Assembly: GCA_009760855.2 (NCBI GenBank)
Contig: WPIO01000148.1
Coordinates: forward strand, 126,001 to 190,000
Reading direction: 5' to 3'
DNA: 64,000 bases
Origin: Cristatella mucedo
Taxonomy: Eukaryota > Bryozoa > Phylactolaemata > Cristatellidae
The first letter of the stretch is position 1; each line of letters begins with the position of its first letter. Made by a program: the position numbers and the translations under genes. Shown here in pieces: positions 40,111-52,200 of the stretch. The notes beneath the pieces are model-generated. The model saw only the letters and a program-made list of their open reading frames with translations. It had not been told where the DNA came from and did no database searches.

Positions 40111-40322
40111 CTGCTATAATTATAATTGTAATTCCGTTGGAATTTCTGCCGCAGCTTTTGACTTCAGCTATTTACTTTAACTTTAAGAAAATAACTGAAC
40201 GTACAAGTATATCTGAGATGGGCCGAAAATTACTGGATTGATGCATGCTGTCACTAAGGCAATTGGCAAAGCCAACAGGCTCGATGATTCCCAGATTGCG
40301 ACCGCCGCCGCTTTAAAAATTA

Positions 40323-40488
40323 AATACTAGCTGATTTAACAGCCTCTTTTGTATAGCGATAGAAGAGCCTTTACGGCTATCACCACCGCTTGCAGTGTTG
40401 ATAAAGGATCGCCCACCGCAGGATTAGAACCCACGACATCGGGACCGAGGTCGTGAAAAGCAACCGCCTTACCTAGTGCGCTTGCCAT
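40323..40488 (-). mobile_element. SINE1, full length
   Basis: The minus strand reads cactaggtaaggcggttgct, cgtgggttctaatcctgcgg and ggctgttaaatcagctagta. Confidence 0.82.
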
Positions 40489-41245
40489 ACTCTACCGGAA
40501 ATGTTCCTCCGTGGATCGCTGTTCCACAAATGGTAGCTCGGCTAGCCATAAAGAATGCCTAGCCAGTACTTATAAGTCAATTAGTGTTGTTGACTCTCTG
40601 CTTTTCGATCCTAAGATTAAGTGAGAACCCCGTCACTCCAGTTTTCGCCCAGTATTTGGGTCGCAACATGGCATTCAAGACGTGGAGGCTGACGTTCTCG
40701 AACTGGGGCGTAACTACTGCATTGAGCAAAGGAAAAAGTCCAGAGCAAAAGAAATATGCAAAGATACTTTTAAATGACGTATTGTGATTGAACATGTTTA
40801 TTTTCAGGATTTCTTAACAACCGTAATCAGTGGATACTGAATTATTGTATTCTGTCCGAGCCTAAAAGTGTCTCAAAGCATTCCAAAGTTAAATGAGTTA
40901 CTCGATTATACAGCAGACTTCTCAGCAAATATGCGTGCTTCTTTTCATTAGAAAAAATCTCGAGCTGACTCCCAGCATGTAGCTTGCAAGGACGCGATTA
41001 ATTTACTGCAAAACACTGGCTGGTCAACAGTGGCACGTCGCAATCAGCATCACAACACTTATCTCTGACAATTTCTTCCTCTTAACATCTATGTTATCAT
41101 TAGCGGTAGGGACCCCGCTGGGGAAAATTTCATATTTATGTCGCTCTGTATACGATGAGAGGTCGGCTGATTTAGTAGCCTCTTTTAATGGCGGCAGAAG
41201 ATACTTAACGGCAACCATACCCGCATGTAATGGGCCATACATGGT

Positions 41246-41410
41246 GAGCCGTGACGACGAACTAGGTAAGGCGGCTGCTTTCACGACCTCGGTACCGAGG
41301 TCGTGGGTTCGATTCCTGTTGAGGGTAATCTTCTATCGCTGCTGCAAGCGGTGGTGATAGCCGTAAAGGCTCTTCTGTCGCTATACAAAAAAGGCTGTTT
41401 AATCAGCTAG
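41246..41410 (+). mobile_element. SINE1, full length, next to an inverted SINE1 piece
   Basis: It reads gagccgtgacgacgaactag (A box), gtcgtgggttcgattcctgt (B box) and gaggctgttt-like end (aaaaaggctgtttaatcagc). A minus-strand 3' piece of the same family lies at 41163-41228. Confidence 0.8.
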
Positions 41411-41486
41411 AATTTATTTATTATTTATTTCTTTATGTAATTGCATATGTATCGGCCGCGAAGGCTCTCGCCAGCTTTCTGTTCCT

Positions 41487-41760
41487 TCTCCTCCGTCTTT
41501 AACTCCACAAAGCCTATGTGGGTGTTACGCAGGAGAGTTTTCTTTGCGCGCTTAAAGATTGAGATGCTTCCCGTACGCCTGCGGTAGCCAGCAGACTTGA
41601 TCTAACGCAACAAAAAGAATTCTGCAAAGGGTAGCCGAGTAAGGAGAGCAATCGAGGAAGTGAGTAGCATGGAAGTAGAGCGCGGCACTGTTAGAAATGA
41701 TTAGCCTCAGTCAGTAGCAGGCGTATGGGTGTCTTTGCATAAATAAATTGCCTTCTTCAG
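41487..41760 (-). mobile_element. LINE family B 3'UTR fragment
   Basis: It reads ctccgtctttaactccacaa, gtgttacgcaggagagtttt and aggaagtgagtagcatggaa, all family B 3' sequence. Confidence 0.75.
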
Positions 41761-41999
41761 GACTCAAACGGTATAACCTAGGTGCTGAAGAATTCGAGAA
41801 CCTTAACCCTAGGCTAAGACCCGCTTACTTCATATAAGGCCAGTCTGATTTGAGAATTAAGTCGGATAGCGGAAGCATCTTACCGGAACGCATGGCCGCG
41901 TACAAGTTCCCGTTGCGAACTGTAATTTATGGCCAGCACAAAGCGTATAGCGACTGCGTCGGATTACACTCAGCCCACGTCGGTATATACGTTTGCCTC

Positions 42000-43046
42000 T
42001 TCTACGATTGGCTAGTCGCGCTTAGAGGCACTCACTATGCCACTGTCGGTCGCGAGGCTGCTAGCTCACGCACTCATTACGTTACGTTACCTGACTGAGC
42101 GCGCTACAGACTCCGCGCGTTTGCATGCACCGCCTGCAGCAGCCGCCTGCAGTACTGAGCATCGCCGCCGGACGGCAGCACCGCCTGCAGCGCCGGATAG
42201 CGTCGTCTGCAGCACGGGGCAGAGCCACTTTGGTGCCCGTGCGGCAGTCGCCGAGTACACTCCTGTAATTACCAGTTCGCGTTTTCTCTAATTCGGTTCG
42301 AGGGGCCGACGCACGACGGTTCTCGCAGTACGACAGTAATTGGCATAGCGGAGAGTGCGAGCATAAGGGATTATATTGCGCTTAAATCCTGACGGCGCAT
42401 TTTTACTCGAACTCTTAACGACTCGCCTCTCCCTCGAAATTTCTCCGTCTGCTGGTTGTGGAGCCGGGAGCGGTTTCTGCTCTGCTAGCGGACGAGTGAT
42501 GTCAAAGCGAAAAAGCGCGTCGCGAGCCTCCTACCAAGAGCTCCGCACTTCGTCGCCTCGCGTATACTAACGAGAAGAAGCGTGCTGCCCGTCCGCCGCT
42601 AGACCGTTCAGGCATTTTATGAGCGCGTAGTTTCTTTGCGTCCATCCCCGCCGACCCGGAAAGCGACGCGCGGCACGCCGCGTGCGGTCGCTTTGAACCA
42701 ATCTCCGACTGGGCGGGCAGCGCTGACGCCTCGCCGGAGAGGTCAGGACCAGGTCATAGTACCCAAAAGCTGCGTCCTGGTTGGAGCACTGGCTTCACTG
42801 ACCTTTGGCTCTGACCTCACTGCCTTCGCTAGTCACCGGCCCGATTGGTTCTCTCTCCTGGCAAAAGTGGGAAAGAAAATGTATCCGCTCTGTGCCGTGC
42901 TATGCTGCTCTCCGCTCTGTCCCACTCTACTCCGCTCTCCGCTCTGTGCCATTCTCCGCTCTAGGTCGCTCTTCCTGCTCCGCGCTCTGTGTCGCTCTTC
43001 CTGCTCTGGGCCGCTCTATGCTGCTCTCCACTCGGGACCGCTTTGT
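42000..43046. other. CpG-rich block 1, left part; no supported gene
   Basis: This stretch is GC- and CpG-rich unique-looking DNA (for example gccgtacgcgc-type runs and repeated ctccgctctgtgc units at 42890-43010). Short open frames occur in several phases, as expected from composition. It could be a promoter-type CpG island, but no exon with family similarity was seen. Confidence 0.5.
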
Positions 43047-43049
43047 AAT

Positions 43050-43352
43050 GTAATGTAATGTAATGTAATGTAATGTATCTCCGTCAGTAACTCCACAAAG
43101 TCATAAAGACCATGTGGGTGTTACGCAGGAGAGTTTTGTATAGCGCACTCACAGCTTAAGCGGCTTTTGGTACGCATTCGGCAGCCAGCAGACTTCGTCT
43201 CACGCAACAAAGAGAAAGTGGGAAGCATAGCAGAGCTAGGAGAGCAGTTGAGGTAGTGAGTAGCATAGAAGTAGCAGTTCAGGACCGCTGAAAAAGATGT
43301 GCCATAGTCGGCAGTTGGAGAGTAGATGTCGTTGCGTAAGAATTGTGGCTTT
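43050..43352 (-). mobile_element. LINE family B 3' end, recent
   Basis: A perfect (TGTAA)n tail (43047-43078) is followed by the 3'UTR up to ttgcgtaagaattgtgg, where it stops abruptly in CpG-rich DNA. The 5' truncation is clean. Confidence 0.85.
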
Positions 43353-45104
43353 GCACTTCCATGTCTTGGTCCCGAGAGCAGCAGCGCACCTGTCGCGGCC
43401 GGTCGGCCGCAGCGCAAAGTCGCAACAGGTCGGAGCAAACGACGTACTTCGATTATTACTATTGCTCGCACCGGTCGCCGTTCGCTGAGCCGCCGCCGCC
43501 GCTCCGTAAGTTGGCCGCTCGCGGAGACGCCGGACGGTGCAACAACGGGCGAGCGACAGAGGAACCGACTGTGAACACCCGGACGCAGCTTGCGACCTCG
43601 GGGGCAAGCCTGCGCATCGCTCTGGAGAGCCTTCCCGACCGCCACGCATTCAGCGTAGCGGCCCCGCGGCTGAGGGGGAGGGGCAGCCAGGGTGGGCGGA
43701 GAGGGCAGGAGCGGCTAGCGAGCCGGCGGCAGTGGGCGCGCGCCCGCGAAGCGTAAAACTTGCCGGAGCTGGCGAACGTCGCGGCATTCCCAGAGGCCAT
43801 CGTCGCTCCCACGCCTTCCGCCGCCAGCGGCGAACGCCGCGCCGAAGCTCGCCGAGCGCGGCGAAAGCAGCGGGAACAGCGGCGCACGCGGCCAAGCTCG
43901 TCGTGCGCGCCCGCCGATGCGCTAGAAGCAGAGCGCTCCGCTAGGCGGCGCGCACGCCGCTAAGCCTGCGGTGGCGGCGCGACGCGGTCAGCTCACGCTG
44001 GCCGCACCGGTCCCTCCCGGCTCCTTCCTTTTCGCCAGCGTCGCTTGCGTGCCCGCTGCCTCCGCCCCCCCCCGCCCGCCCGAGGCCGCTTATTTGCTCC
44101 TTCGCGGCTTTGCCGCGAGTGCAGGCGCCTGCATCGTCCAGTGCAGTGCGCTGCTGCCAGAGTCGTCGGCCTGGCGTCGGCGGCGGCAACGGCGGAGCAG
44201 AGCGGCGGCCTGACGGTGCCCCGGGGCACCGGCATCGACCGCGGCGTGCGGGCGGGCGCCGCTAGGCGGGTACGGCGCGACTGGCAGTCGCCGGAAGCTG
44301 ACTCAGCCGCCCAGCCTCCGCCCCCCCCCCTCGGGACTGTTGGCGAGTTGCACAGGTGGCCGCCGACCGTGGCAACTTAGGCCACGGGAACGCGGAGGCG
44401 GCCGCAGCGGACTTTTGGCGTCGTAGCCTGTCTCCGGCGTGAGTCCTGCGCGACGCTTCGTCGCTTGGATCGAATTGACTGAACTCTTCTCGGCTAGATT
44501 CGGCTGGATTCTCGCCACCGAGTAGTGAGTGAGCCTTCGCGGCGGCGGCGGCGCGAGCTCAAGCCTGCGCGAGCGCGGCCGCTGGAGCGACCTCCGTCTC
44601 GCTCAGCTGCGCCACTCCGCCTCGCTCCTAACTTGCTCTCCGTTGCGTGATGCGAAGTCTGCTGGCCACGCTGGTACGCGCACCGTAAGTCGCCTAAGCT
44701 TTGAGCTCGCCGCTATCGAAGAATCTCCTCTCTTGCGTAACATCCGCTCGATCCTGGTGGCTTTGCGGAGTTGCAGACGGAGGTGCGTGCACGTAAATCA
44801 GCAGAAACTGGTCGGCAGCGCTCGGAGCCGTGAAGCGCACGCGCTGCCGCCGCTCGCCGTAGCAGCGGCGGCGGCGGCGCGCGTCTTCCTCCGCTGGCTC
44901 CGCGTCGTAACTCCGCCTCGCTGTTACGCTGGCGTCGAAATGCTTCGGACTGGCTTCGTCCGTTATCGGCGCTTCCTCTCTGGAGAGCCGCCGCTAGAGG
45001 GCTGGTCCAGTGCTGTTAACTCGCAGGCTGCAGACTAGGCGCGTGGCAAAAACGTGAAGGCCAAACCTTGCTGAATTCGAGTTGAACACTCGTTTTAGTC
45101 AGAT
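43353..45104. other. CpG-rich block 1, right part; no supported gene
   Basis: Open frames exist in both strands and all phases, with Arg/Ala/Gly/Pro-rich translations and no recognisable domain. It includes poly-C runs (44068, 44320) and the GC-rich LINE B fragment at 44635-44800. Confidence 0.5.
44635..44800 (+). mobile_element. GC-rich LINE family B 3'UTR fragment
   Basis: It is a version of the 3'UTR (ctccgttgcgtgatgcgaag, ctttgcggagttgcagacgg) with many A/T to G/C changes compared with other copies, lying in a CpG-rich block. Confidence 0.6.
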
Positions 45105-45340
45105 ATCCTTTTCAGAGGTCCTGAGCCGCTACTTCCAAGCTACTCAAAATGCTCTCCTGACTCTGCTATGCTTCCCACTTTCTCTTTGTTGCGTGAGACG
45201 AAGTCTGTTGGCTACCGAATGCGTACCGAAAGCTGCTTAGGCTGTGAGTGTGCTATACAAAACTCTCCTGCGTAACACCCACATGGTCTTTATGACTTTG
45301 TGGAGTTACAGACGGAGATACATTGCATTACATTACAGAC
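45105..45340 (+). mobile_element. LINE family B 3'UTR and tail
   Basis: It runs tccttttcagaggtcctgag through to gagatacattgcattacatt. Confidence 0.82.
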
Positions 45341-45862
45341 TCGAACGCAAGCACACATGCGAAACGTTACGCGCGATCATGAAAACAGACGCGCGCGCAC
45401 ACGCACGGGCACGATACAGCTGTAAGCGTCCGTGCGCTCGGTTTTGGCGGCGAACCTGGCGGTACTGAAGTGCCGCCTCGTCCGTGGCGATACGGAAATG
45501 CCGCCGGAAGCGTCGGTGGACGCTATGATATTGTATTTAGGGGGCCGCGATGTGCCAGTTGCAGCGTGACACCTACTTAGTTTTTCTGGCTTTGTTGTGT
45601 TACAGGCAGAGATACACTACTGGCTCATGATTTGATATAGGCCTCGGTATGCTTATCGATGTGCTCTGTGGCGTGCACACGGATTTAAAGAGGCCTCTTT
45701 GTAGCAGACTCGTGACTTCAAGGGCAAATGAGCAACGGCTAGGCGGTGTACATATATAAAAACCTCAGATAGGTAGAGGCATTCTGTTGGGGGGCCGCCG
45801 AGCCGGAGAGGTGGGAAATACACACCGTAGATATTTGCGAATTAGCCTACATTTCTTTGCTT

Positions 45863-46545
45863 TAATAATAATAATAATGCACTTAATAAAGCACCCTCAG
45901 AGAACTCAATCTCTTTCTTCCTAGGCGCTTTACATTTGCCGCAAAGGAAACACGATCGAATGGTAGCATGCTCGATAAACAACAAGAATAACATGGTTAG
46001 GGGTGACATGTGCAGGGTCAGCATGCAAATGTGGTTAGTGGCAGCATGCACAGTGTCAGCATGCAGAAGCACATGAAGGACAAATTAAAGGAACCCACTA
46101 AATGCTGTGATAAATAGGTGCGTTTTTATTTTTTTTAATGTGGTCAAGTCAGGAGATGTCGTGACGGAAGTCGGGAGTGAGTTCCAGGCTTTGGGAGCAT
46201 ACGAACTAAATGCACGGTCTCCAAAGAATTTGAGGTTTGTACGAGGTATTGGTAAACTGTTGGCTTCCGAAAAGCTGGTGGTACGATGCTTGGCCTGTCT
46301 GGGGCTCTGACCTTGGCCTGGTGGGGGAGTAGATCAAAGAGATAGGCTGGAGCCAAAGAATGAAGTGACCTGAAAGTGAGCGGCAAAACCTCGAAGTCAA
46401 TCCGTTGCTTGACTAGGAGCCAGTGCAGGTCGGCGAGAAGTGGTGTGATATGGCAACTGCGACGCTCACGACAGACAAGCCAAGCTGTGGAGTTTTGTAC
46501 CGGCTGTAATCTCCTGATTGCACATGCCGGCAGGCCAGCAAGCAC
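45863..46545 (-). mobile_element. LINE family A, 5'-truncated
   Basis: The minus strand reads RRSCHITPLLADLHWLLVKQ, then APAYLFDLLPHQAK; a short duplication near 46300-46330 (cttggcctg...accttggcctg) disrupts the frame. The tail is at the left end. Confidence 0.82.
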
Positions 46546-46740
46546 AATAATAATAATACATTTGTATAACGCCCTCCGAGAACTTGATCGCTTTCTACGT
46601 AGTTTACATGTGCTGTAAACCAAGCATGATTCAATAGTTAGTGGTTGCATGCTCAATGTCCACAAACATAACGCGGTCAGCAGGCAAATATGGTTAGTGG
46701 CAGCATCGTGCACAGTGTAAGCACGTATAAGCACACAAAG
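46546..46740 (-). mobile_element. LINE family A-related tail
   Basis: A second minus-strand tail ((TAA)n, ccctccgagaacttgatcgc) abuts the previous copy inside its aagcacaataataat junction. Confidence 0.65.
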
Positions 46741-46794
46741 AACAATTCACTATACGCTTTATTGTTGCTCATCTGGGCGTTCTCTGTACGTTAA

Positions 46795-46799
<5 letters not shown>

Positions 46800-46864
<65 letters not shown>

Positions 46865-46900
46865 TATCTCTTCTCTCTCTCTCTCTCTCACTCTCTGTGT
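46800..46900. repeat. (TC)n microsatellite, interrupted
   Basis: A pure run to 46857 is followed by interrupted TC to about 46900. Confidence 0.95.
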
Positions 46901-46984
46901 GTCTGGGTAGCTCCGACGCTCGGTTGCTCGAAGTTCTGCCTCTCCCGACTTCGCACAAGCCCGAAACAGCAGCACGTAGCGCTA

Positions 46985-47460
46985 ACCTTACACCTCGTAC
47001 GTAACTCATATCCTTTGGAAGCCATGCCTTTAGTTCGCATGGTCCACAAGCCCAAAACTTACTCCCGACTGACGTCACAACATTCCCCGACTTGGCATTT
47101 AAAAAGAAGGCGGCCGACGCTGAGCCACAGCTGAATTTCCGAACGCGCTCGTCCGGCGCCGAAAGCGAGCGACGTAGAGCGATCCTCGCCACCATTAAAA
47201 TGCACCTGTTTTCTACAGCATTTTGTGGGTCCTCGTGATTTTTTCTTTACCGCATTTACATTTTGATACTGTGAAATGTCCCCACTAACAATGATTTTTT
47301 TTGTTGACTTTATGCATTTTACCACTAATCGTTCACGACTACCTCGAGCCGAATCGTGACGCACTTCCTGAATGACTAGGTACATGACAAGCACATTGAA
47401 TACTTCATTATTTGTATCGCTCACTAAGAGAACTTAGCCTCTGTTCAGTGACTTTACACG
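46985..47460 (+). mobile_element. Old LINE family A-related copy
   Basis: It reads cctcgtacgtaactcatatc and cctttagttcgcatggtcc, with decayed 3'UTR. The tail is not clear. Confidence 0.55.
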
Positions 47461-47582
47461 TGCCGCAGGCCTTGGTCTTAAAACGGGAGCTCCCTACCTG
47501 GGACGAGTCCCTCCCCTGGGACAAATCGGGGCTACGATGGCTTTAGTAGTATTAGCAAATGTATAGCACCCCGCGATCGTAC

Positions 47583-47722
47583 GTAGGGGTGAGGGCGTCG
47601 AACTTCACGACCCAGGTCGTGGGTGCGGGACCTAGAATCCTTCGTTTGCCGCCGCAGGTGCGTGGTGCGTGGTACCCGCTAAGGCTCTGCCGTCGCTGCA
47701 TAAACGAGGCCGCTGAGGGAGC
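47583..47722 (+). mobile_element. SINE1, GC-rich diverged copy
   Basis: It reads cttcacgacccaggtcgtgg, gtacccgctaaggctctgcc and gcataaacgaggccgctgag. Confidence 0.55.
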
Positions 47723-49189
47723 TGACCTTTCCTTAACAATTTAGATCCCGGTCTTCAGCAGCTTTCAGGGTTTTATTTTGGTTCTCAAGCGGTACCATGT
47801 GCTTTCGTCACCAACCTAATTTAACCTGGCCTGAGTCGGGGGGGGGGGCGGGGCGGGTAGGGGAGGATCTGGAGTCGGTGGACAGTAGGTCGCGTGTCGA
47901 TCGTCTGAGAGCGGTCTGGTGAAAACCGGGACTCCGTAGCTTGCCGTGGCTATTCTGCTGACTGCAGTTCGTTATCGATACTGCCCAGCGAAGTCTCGTA
48001 TGCGTACGTGAGAGCCGGGCAGCTGTCTGCTCAGGATGCAGGCCCGGCCAATGCGAGAATTGCGGCACACGGTATGTATAGTCGGGCCGAAGCTCTTGCA
48101 GCGTCGGTGGCTGTTAAATGTTGTGCGATTAGCGCTGGCTTCCCTCTGCAAGCATTCTTTCATTAGCAGTAAACATAGCCAGACATCTAACGAAGTAAAA
48201 ATATAGAGCAGATGTGAATCTGCTCGTGACTCACTGGCTTAGAGCGCTCGCTCCGGCTCTCCGCTCAGGACGGCCCACTGGGCGGCGGCCGCCCTGAGCG
48301 GTGACCCCTGTCTCTGTTTGTCCATCGTCGGCCGTACCTAGTAGTCAGTCGTACCTCGTGCGAGCGACGGTCAGCTGCAGCTGGCTCGCTGGCCGGGCGA
48401 CTGGTGCTTGGGCAGGAGGGGGGGCGAGCTTCGGCCGACGGTATTGGGCAGCCCTGTCAGCTGGCACTGGATTCCCGAGGGCTGGCACTGTGGTTCCGCC
48501 AGATGGCGCTGGAGGTTCAGATTGCCTGCGCTGTTGGGGGGGGGGCCCGATTCCGATCTGCCGGCTGGCTGCTGGACCTTGACCGTGGCCGAGGGGCGTG
48601 GCCGACTCGACTCCTGCTTTAGGTCGCCGTGCTCTTTCTGCTAGGTTCCTAAAAAATAGACGCTAGTGTAAACCGAGGAAAAATTTCGAAAAAAATCACT
48701 TAAACATTATAAGATGTTCAAGATACTAAACGGAAAACTGTTTGCGAATGTTTCTGCAAAACTAATTAAAAAATGCAGCCTATTTACTTAAATGTACTTA
48801 AAACTGTAGCTGTTTTGAGCGTAGACGCTTTCGCGAGCGAGTTCATTTTGAAAATTTGAGACGGTGCGTATTAGCGTATCGTCGCACAGAGATTCGGTCA
48901 TAGCTCTGGCTTGAGAATGCAGAACGACGGAAAGGCACCTGCAATCACACTCTGTAAGCGTTTGCCTCCTCGCGGGTACAGGGAGTGAGTCCGAAACCCC
49001 GCCCCCCCGTTCTCCAGATCCACTGAGCTACTCAGAGAAAGAAGCACATGTTCAGCTAGCCTTTCCTTCGCCCAGTAAACTTGTCCTTTTTTGATCCGAC
49101 AGGTGGCCTTTGTGCTTCGCGCGAATACCTGCGCCCGATTCACTGCATCCTACTAGCCAACTATCTCGAGGTCTGACTAACCGGGCCAG
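47723..49189. other. Intergenic stretch with GC-rich centre
   Basis: It includes an 11-base G run at 47840 and a CpG-rich part at 48240-48620. No exon recognised. Confidence 0.4.
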
Positions 49190-49400
49190 ATGTCATACTA
49201 GCCAGTGGGCGCGAGTGCCTTCGTGTTTGCTTTTGTGTGCTGGCCTTAGCACGACACTGGTTTGCCTTTGCATGCCTGATACTTCGCATGTCACTAATCC
49301 TAGGTGAAGATTATCTTGCTGTCAGTTGTAAAGCGCGAAGATAGAGATTTAGTTATCTGAGGATGTTTCACAAATGCCTTATCATTACTATAATTTTTAC
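49190..49400 (+). mobile_element. LINE fragment related to 6760-8112
   Basis: It shares gattatcttgctgtcagttg and taaagcgcgaagatagagat with the 3'UTR of that older copy, and ends in cattactataattt. Confidence 0.6.
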
Positions 49401-50281
49401 TTTTGATGTCGTAACAGAAGCAGGTTTCAGGGTGAATGATATCAGTATTTGATCACATGTCAAGACAGGGATGACAATGAGGGCAGATGGGGTACAAATG
49501 CGGGAAGAAATGTGATCAAGGTTGTGCTCTTGTATATGCTTCGGTTCTTGAGTGTCAGCGCAGAAGCAGAAAGACTCATACAGCGGAAGCATGTTCGTCT
49601 AAGCACGATACGCTTGTCAACGATCTGCCCTGGTTTTCGCTTCTCTTGCTGCATGCTGTACGACCCCAGGCTAGAGAGTTCACCTATCTCATGGTGCTAT
49701 TCAAACGATCTATTAACTACACCTAGGCTTGTTTGTTAGTCCGTTAGTTTCCTTGTCCGCTTGATCATCACTGTGTTATATTTACATTGAACCTTTACGA
49801 TGTATGCATAGTAGTATCGCGACCGTACCGCACTGACAAGTTAAAAAAGGGGGAGATAATTTGCTATTACGCATGTGTAGCTGCAATGTGCACTCTTATC
49901 GTTGAAATTGAACATTACAATGCTAGAACTTGAGCTTACAAGAGTTTCTTCTGTTACTTTTTTTCGATGCATATTCAGCTCCGTTAGCTAAGAACGCAAA
50001 GCTTGGCAGTCAATGGGGCGAGTTCACCAGCTAGGTCGGCAGATACTCAGGCCCCCCTTTCCAAAGCAAGGCTGGAACATTTCGAGATTTCTCACGGTTG
50101 CAAGCTACATAAACCCCTACCTCTGTGGGCGTTACGCAATTTCGATACCCACTCTCCAAAATCTGGCTGAAAATGTTTTTTAGCGCATCGAAAAACTTCG
50201 TGGTTACTCGTTTTAGCAGTTATTTCAGCTTTTCTATCGAAGCAGCCCACCGAAGGCGCACCGCTCAGCCTTGGTTTTATT
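49401..50281. other. Intergenic stretch, nothing assigned
   Basis: Overlapping frames of 60-96 codons at 49449-49739 show no known domain. Confidence 0.4.
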
Positions 50282-51812
50282 TTGTATCTCCGTCTGTAAC
50301 TCCACAAAGCCATAAAGACTATGTGGGTGTTACGTACAAGAGTTTTGTATAGCGCACTCACAGCCTAAGCGGCTTTCGGTACGCATTCGGTTTTGAGCAG
50401 ACTTTCATCTCACGCAACAAAGAGGACGTGGGAAGCATAGCCGAGTCAGGAGAGCAGTTGAGGTAGTGAGTAGCATGGAAGTAGCAGCTCAGGACCGCTG
50501 AAAAGAATGAGCCATAGTCGGCAGCAGAAGAGCAGCTGTTGTTGCGTAAGAATTGTGGAAGCGAGTTCCACAGTCTAGGACCTGCAGAGCTAAAGCTTCT
50601 GTCGCCAACGGTCTTTAAGCGGAGGAACGGAACAGCTGATTTATTGTCCACACAGGACCTGAGGGCGCGAAGAGGCTGAAACTGGTGCAGCAGTTCAGCT
50701 AGGTACGAAGGAGCCAAGCCGTGGCGGGCCTTGTGGGTCAGCGTAAGAACTTTGCTCTGTATCCGTTGCTCAACCGGCATCCATCCTAGCTCTTTTAGCA
50801 AAGGAGACACGTTCTCAAACCTCTGGGACTTGAAGACCAGCCTTGCAGCCATATTCATAGTCAGCTGCAGTGGCCTAATAGCTTTCTTTGGTAGCCCAGC
50901 CAAAAGGGAATTACAATAATCAAGCCGAGATAGAACTAAGGAACTAGTTAAAGTTTTTATAAGCCACTGTGGGAGACAGCTCCTAATCTTGGATAGGGAT
51001 TGGACCTGAAGGCTAGCTGTACAAGCAGTCTTCTGAATGAAGCTTTTGAAATTGAGGCAGCTGTCGAAAACGACACCTTCATTTCGAGCACGTGGTGATA
51101 GTCACACAACAGCATCAGCTATTAGATGAGCAAAGCTTTTTAATCCAGCCACACGCTTAGGGTGTGTCCTATGAGCAGCAGTTCGGTTTTATCATCATTT
51201 AATTTCAGGAAGTTTTTCGACATCCAGGATCGAATATCGGCAAGGCAAGCATTCAGTTTCTCAGTTGCCGTAGCAGATTCCGACGGTTTGAATGAAAAAT
51301 ACAACTGAGTATCGTCAGCATGGAAGTGATATCCTATTCCATGGGCCTTAATCACTTTTTTCAGATGTTGTGTATAAATGGAGAACAGCAAGGGACCGAG
51401 TACGGACCCTTGAGGGACTCCACAGGTGACCCTTCTCGTGTGTGAGACCTGACCCCCACACGACACGGATTGAACACGATCGGACAAGTACGATTTAAGC
51501 CATGCCAGTGCTTCGTCTGCCAGACCGATAGTTGTTCTAAATCGTTCAAGTAGAACATCGTGATCAATGGTGTCGAAGGCAGCTGACAGATCTAGCAGGG
51601 TTTGAGCAGTAGCATTCCCGTCATCGTTGCCACGTAGAATGTCATTGTTAACACGGAGTAGAGCAGTTTCAGTGGAGTGCTGCCTCTTGAACCTTGATTG
51701 AAATGTTTCTGACATTTCATTCTTTTCAATATGTCCAACCAGCTTCTTAGCAACAATTTTTTCAAGAAAGGAAATGTCGTGAGGCAAGTCTGGAGTGAGT
51801 TCGTATCGTTAC
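50282..51812 (-). mobile_element. LINE family B, longest copy with reverse transcriptase
   Basis: The minus-strand ORF 51140-51787 (215 codons) has [37 protein letters not shown] and IGYHFHADDTQLYFSFKP, three ordered reverse-transcriptase motifs including the ADD catalytic box. A frameshift near 51140-51180 separates it from the C-terminal ORF 50358-50903 (LTHKARHGLAPSYLAEL). The 3'UTR is at 50282-50400. The upstream edge ends at a short TTACATTACATTACA. Confidence 0.92.
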
Positions 51813-51814
51813 AT

Positions 51815-52200
51815 TACATTACAGAGTGTCTCGGTCAGTAGATATGCATCGAGTTTCTTCAGGACAAGGTTGAGGTCAAGGATAAGCTTAAGTACCTTAG
51901 GTTTTAGTGAGCTGCTATTTAACAGGCGGAATTTAATAGGCTGCCCCGTGCCTTCGAGCGGCCGGCTAGAGGTAGCGGGGCTGCGGAGAGCCTGTCTAGC
52001 ACTTGCCGGCTGATTGCGATGGCAGGTCCAGGTAGATGGTGGATTTACTTGGGGTCTAACTCCCGTACGGAAAGTATTAACTGCACGAGGCCGATTAAGT
52101 AGCCTGCCTGTTAAGCGGCACGGTAGGTAGGGGCGGTAGTTAGGGCGCCAGCAGATTTTCCGGAACCTCAGTAATGGCCGGCAGTCCATTTATGACCTCA
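51815..52200 (-). mobile_element. LINE 5' ORF fragment with endonuclease start
   Basis: The minus-strand frame of 126 codons ends KFRLLNSSSLKPKVLKLIL followed by DLNLVLKKLDAYLLTETLC. This resembles the opening of the LINE apurinic endonuclease domain (typically L-N-x-R-S-L-x-N-K...L-L-x-T-E-T-W). It lies immediately 5' of the family B copy but separated by ACATT repeats, so it may be a second element or a deleted part of the same one. Confidence 0.5.

Noticed and set aside
43121-44380. Many overlapping Arg/Ala/Pro-rich frames of 60-170 codons on both strands
   Set aside because: Frames are open in nearly all phases because GC-rich DNA has few stops; translations are low-complexity and part of one is LINE B 3'UTR.
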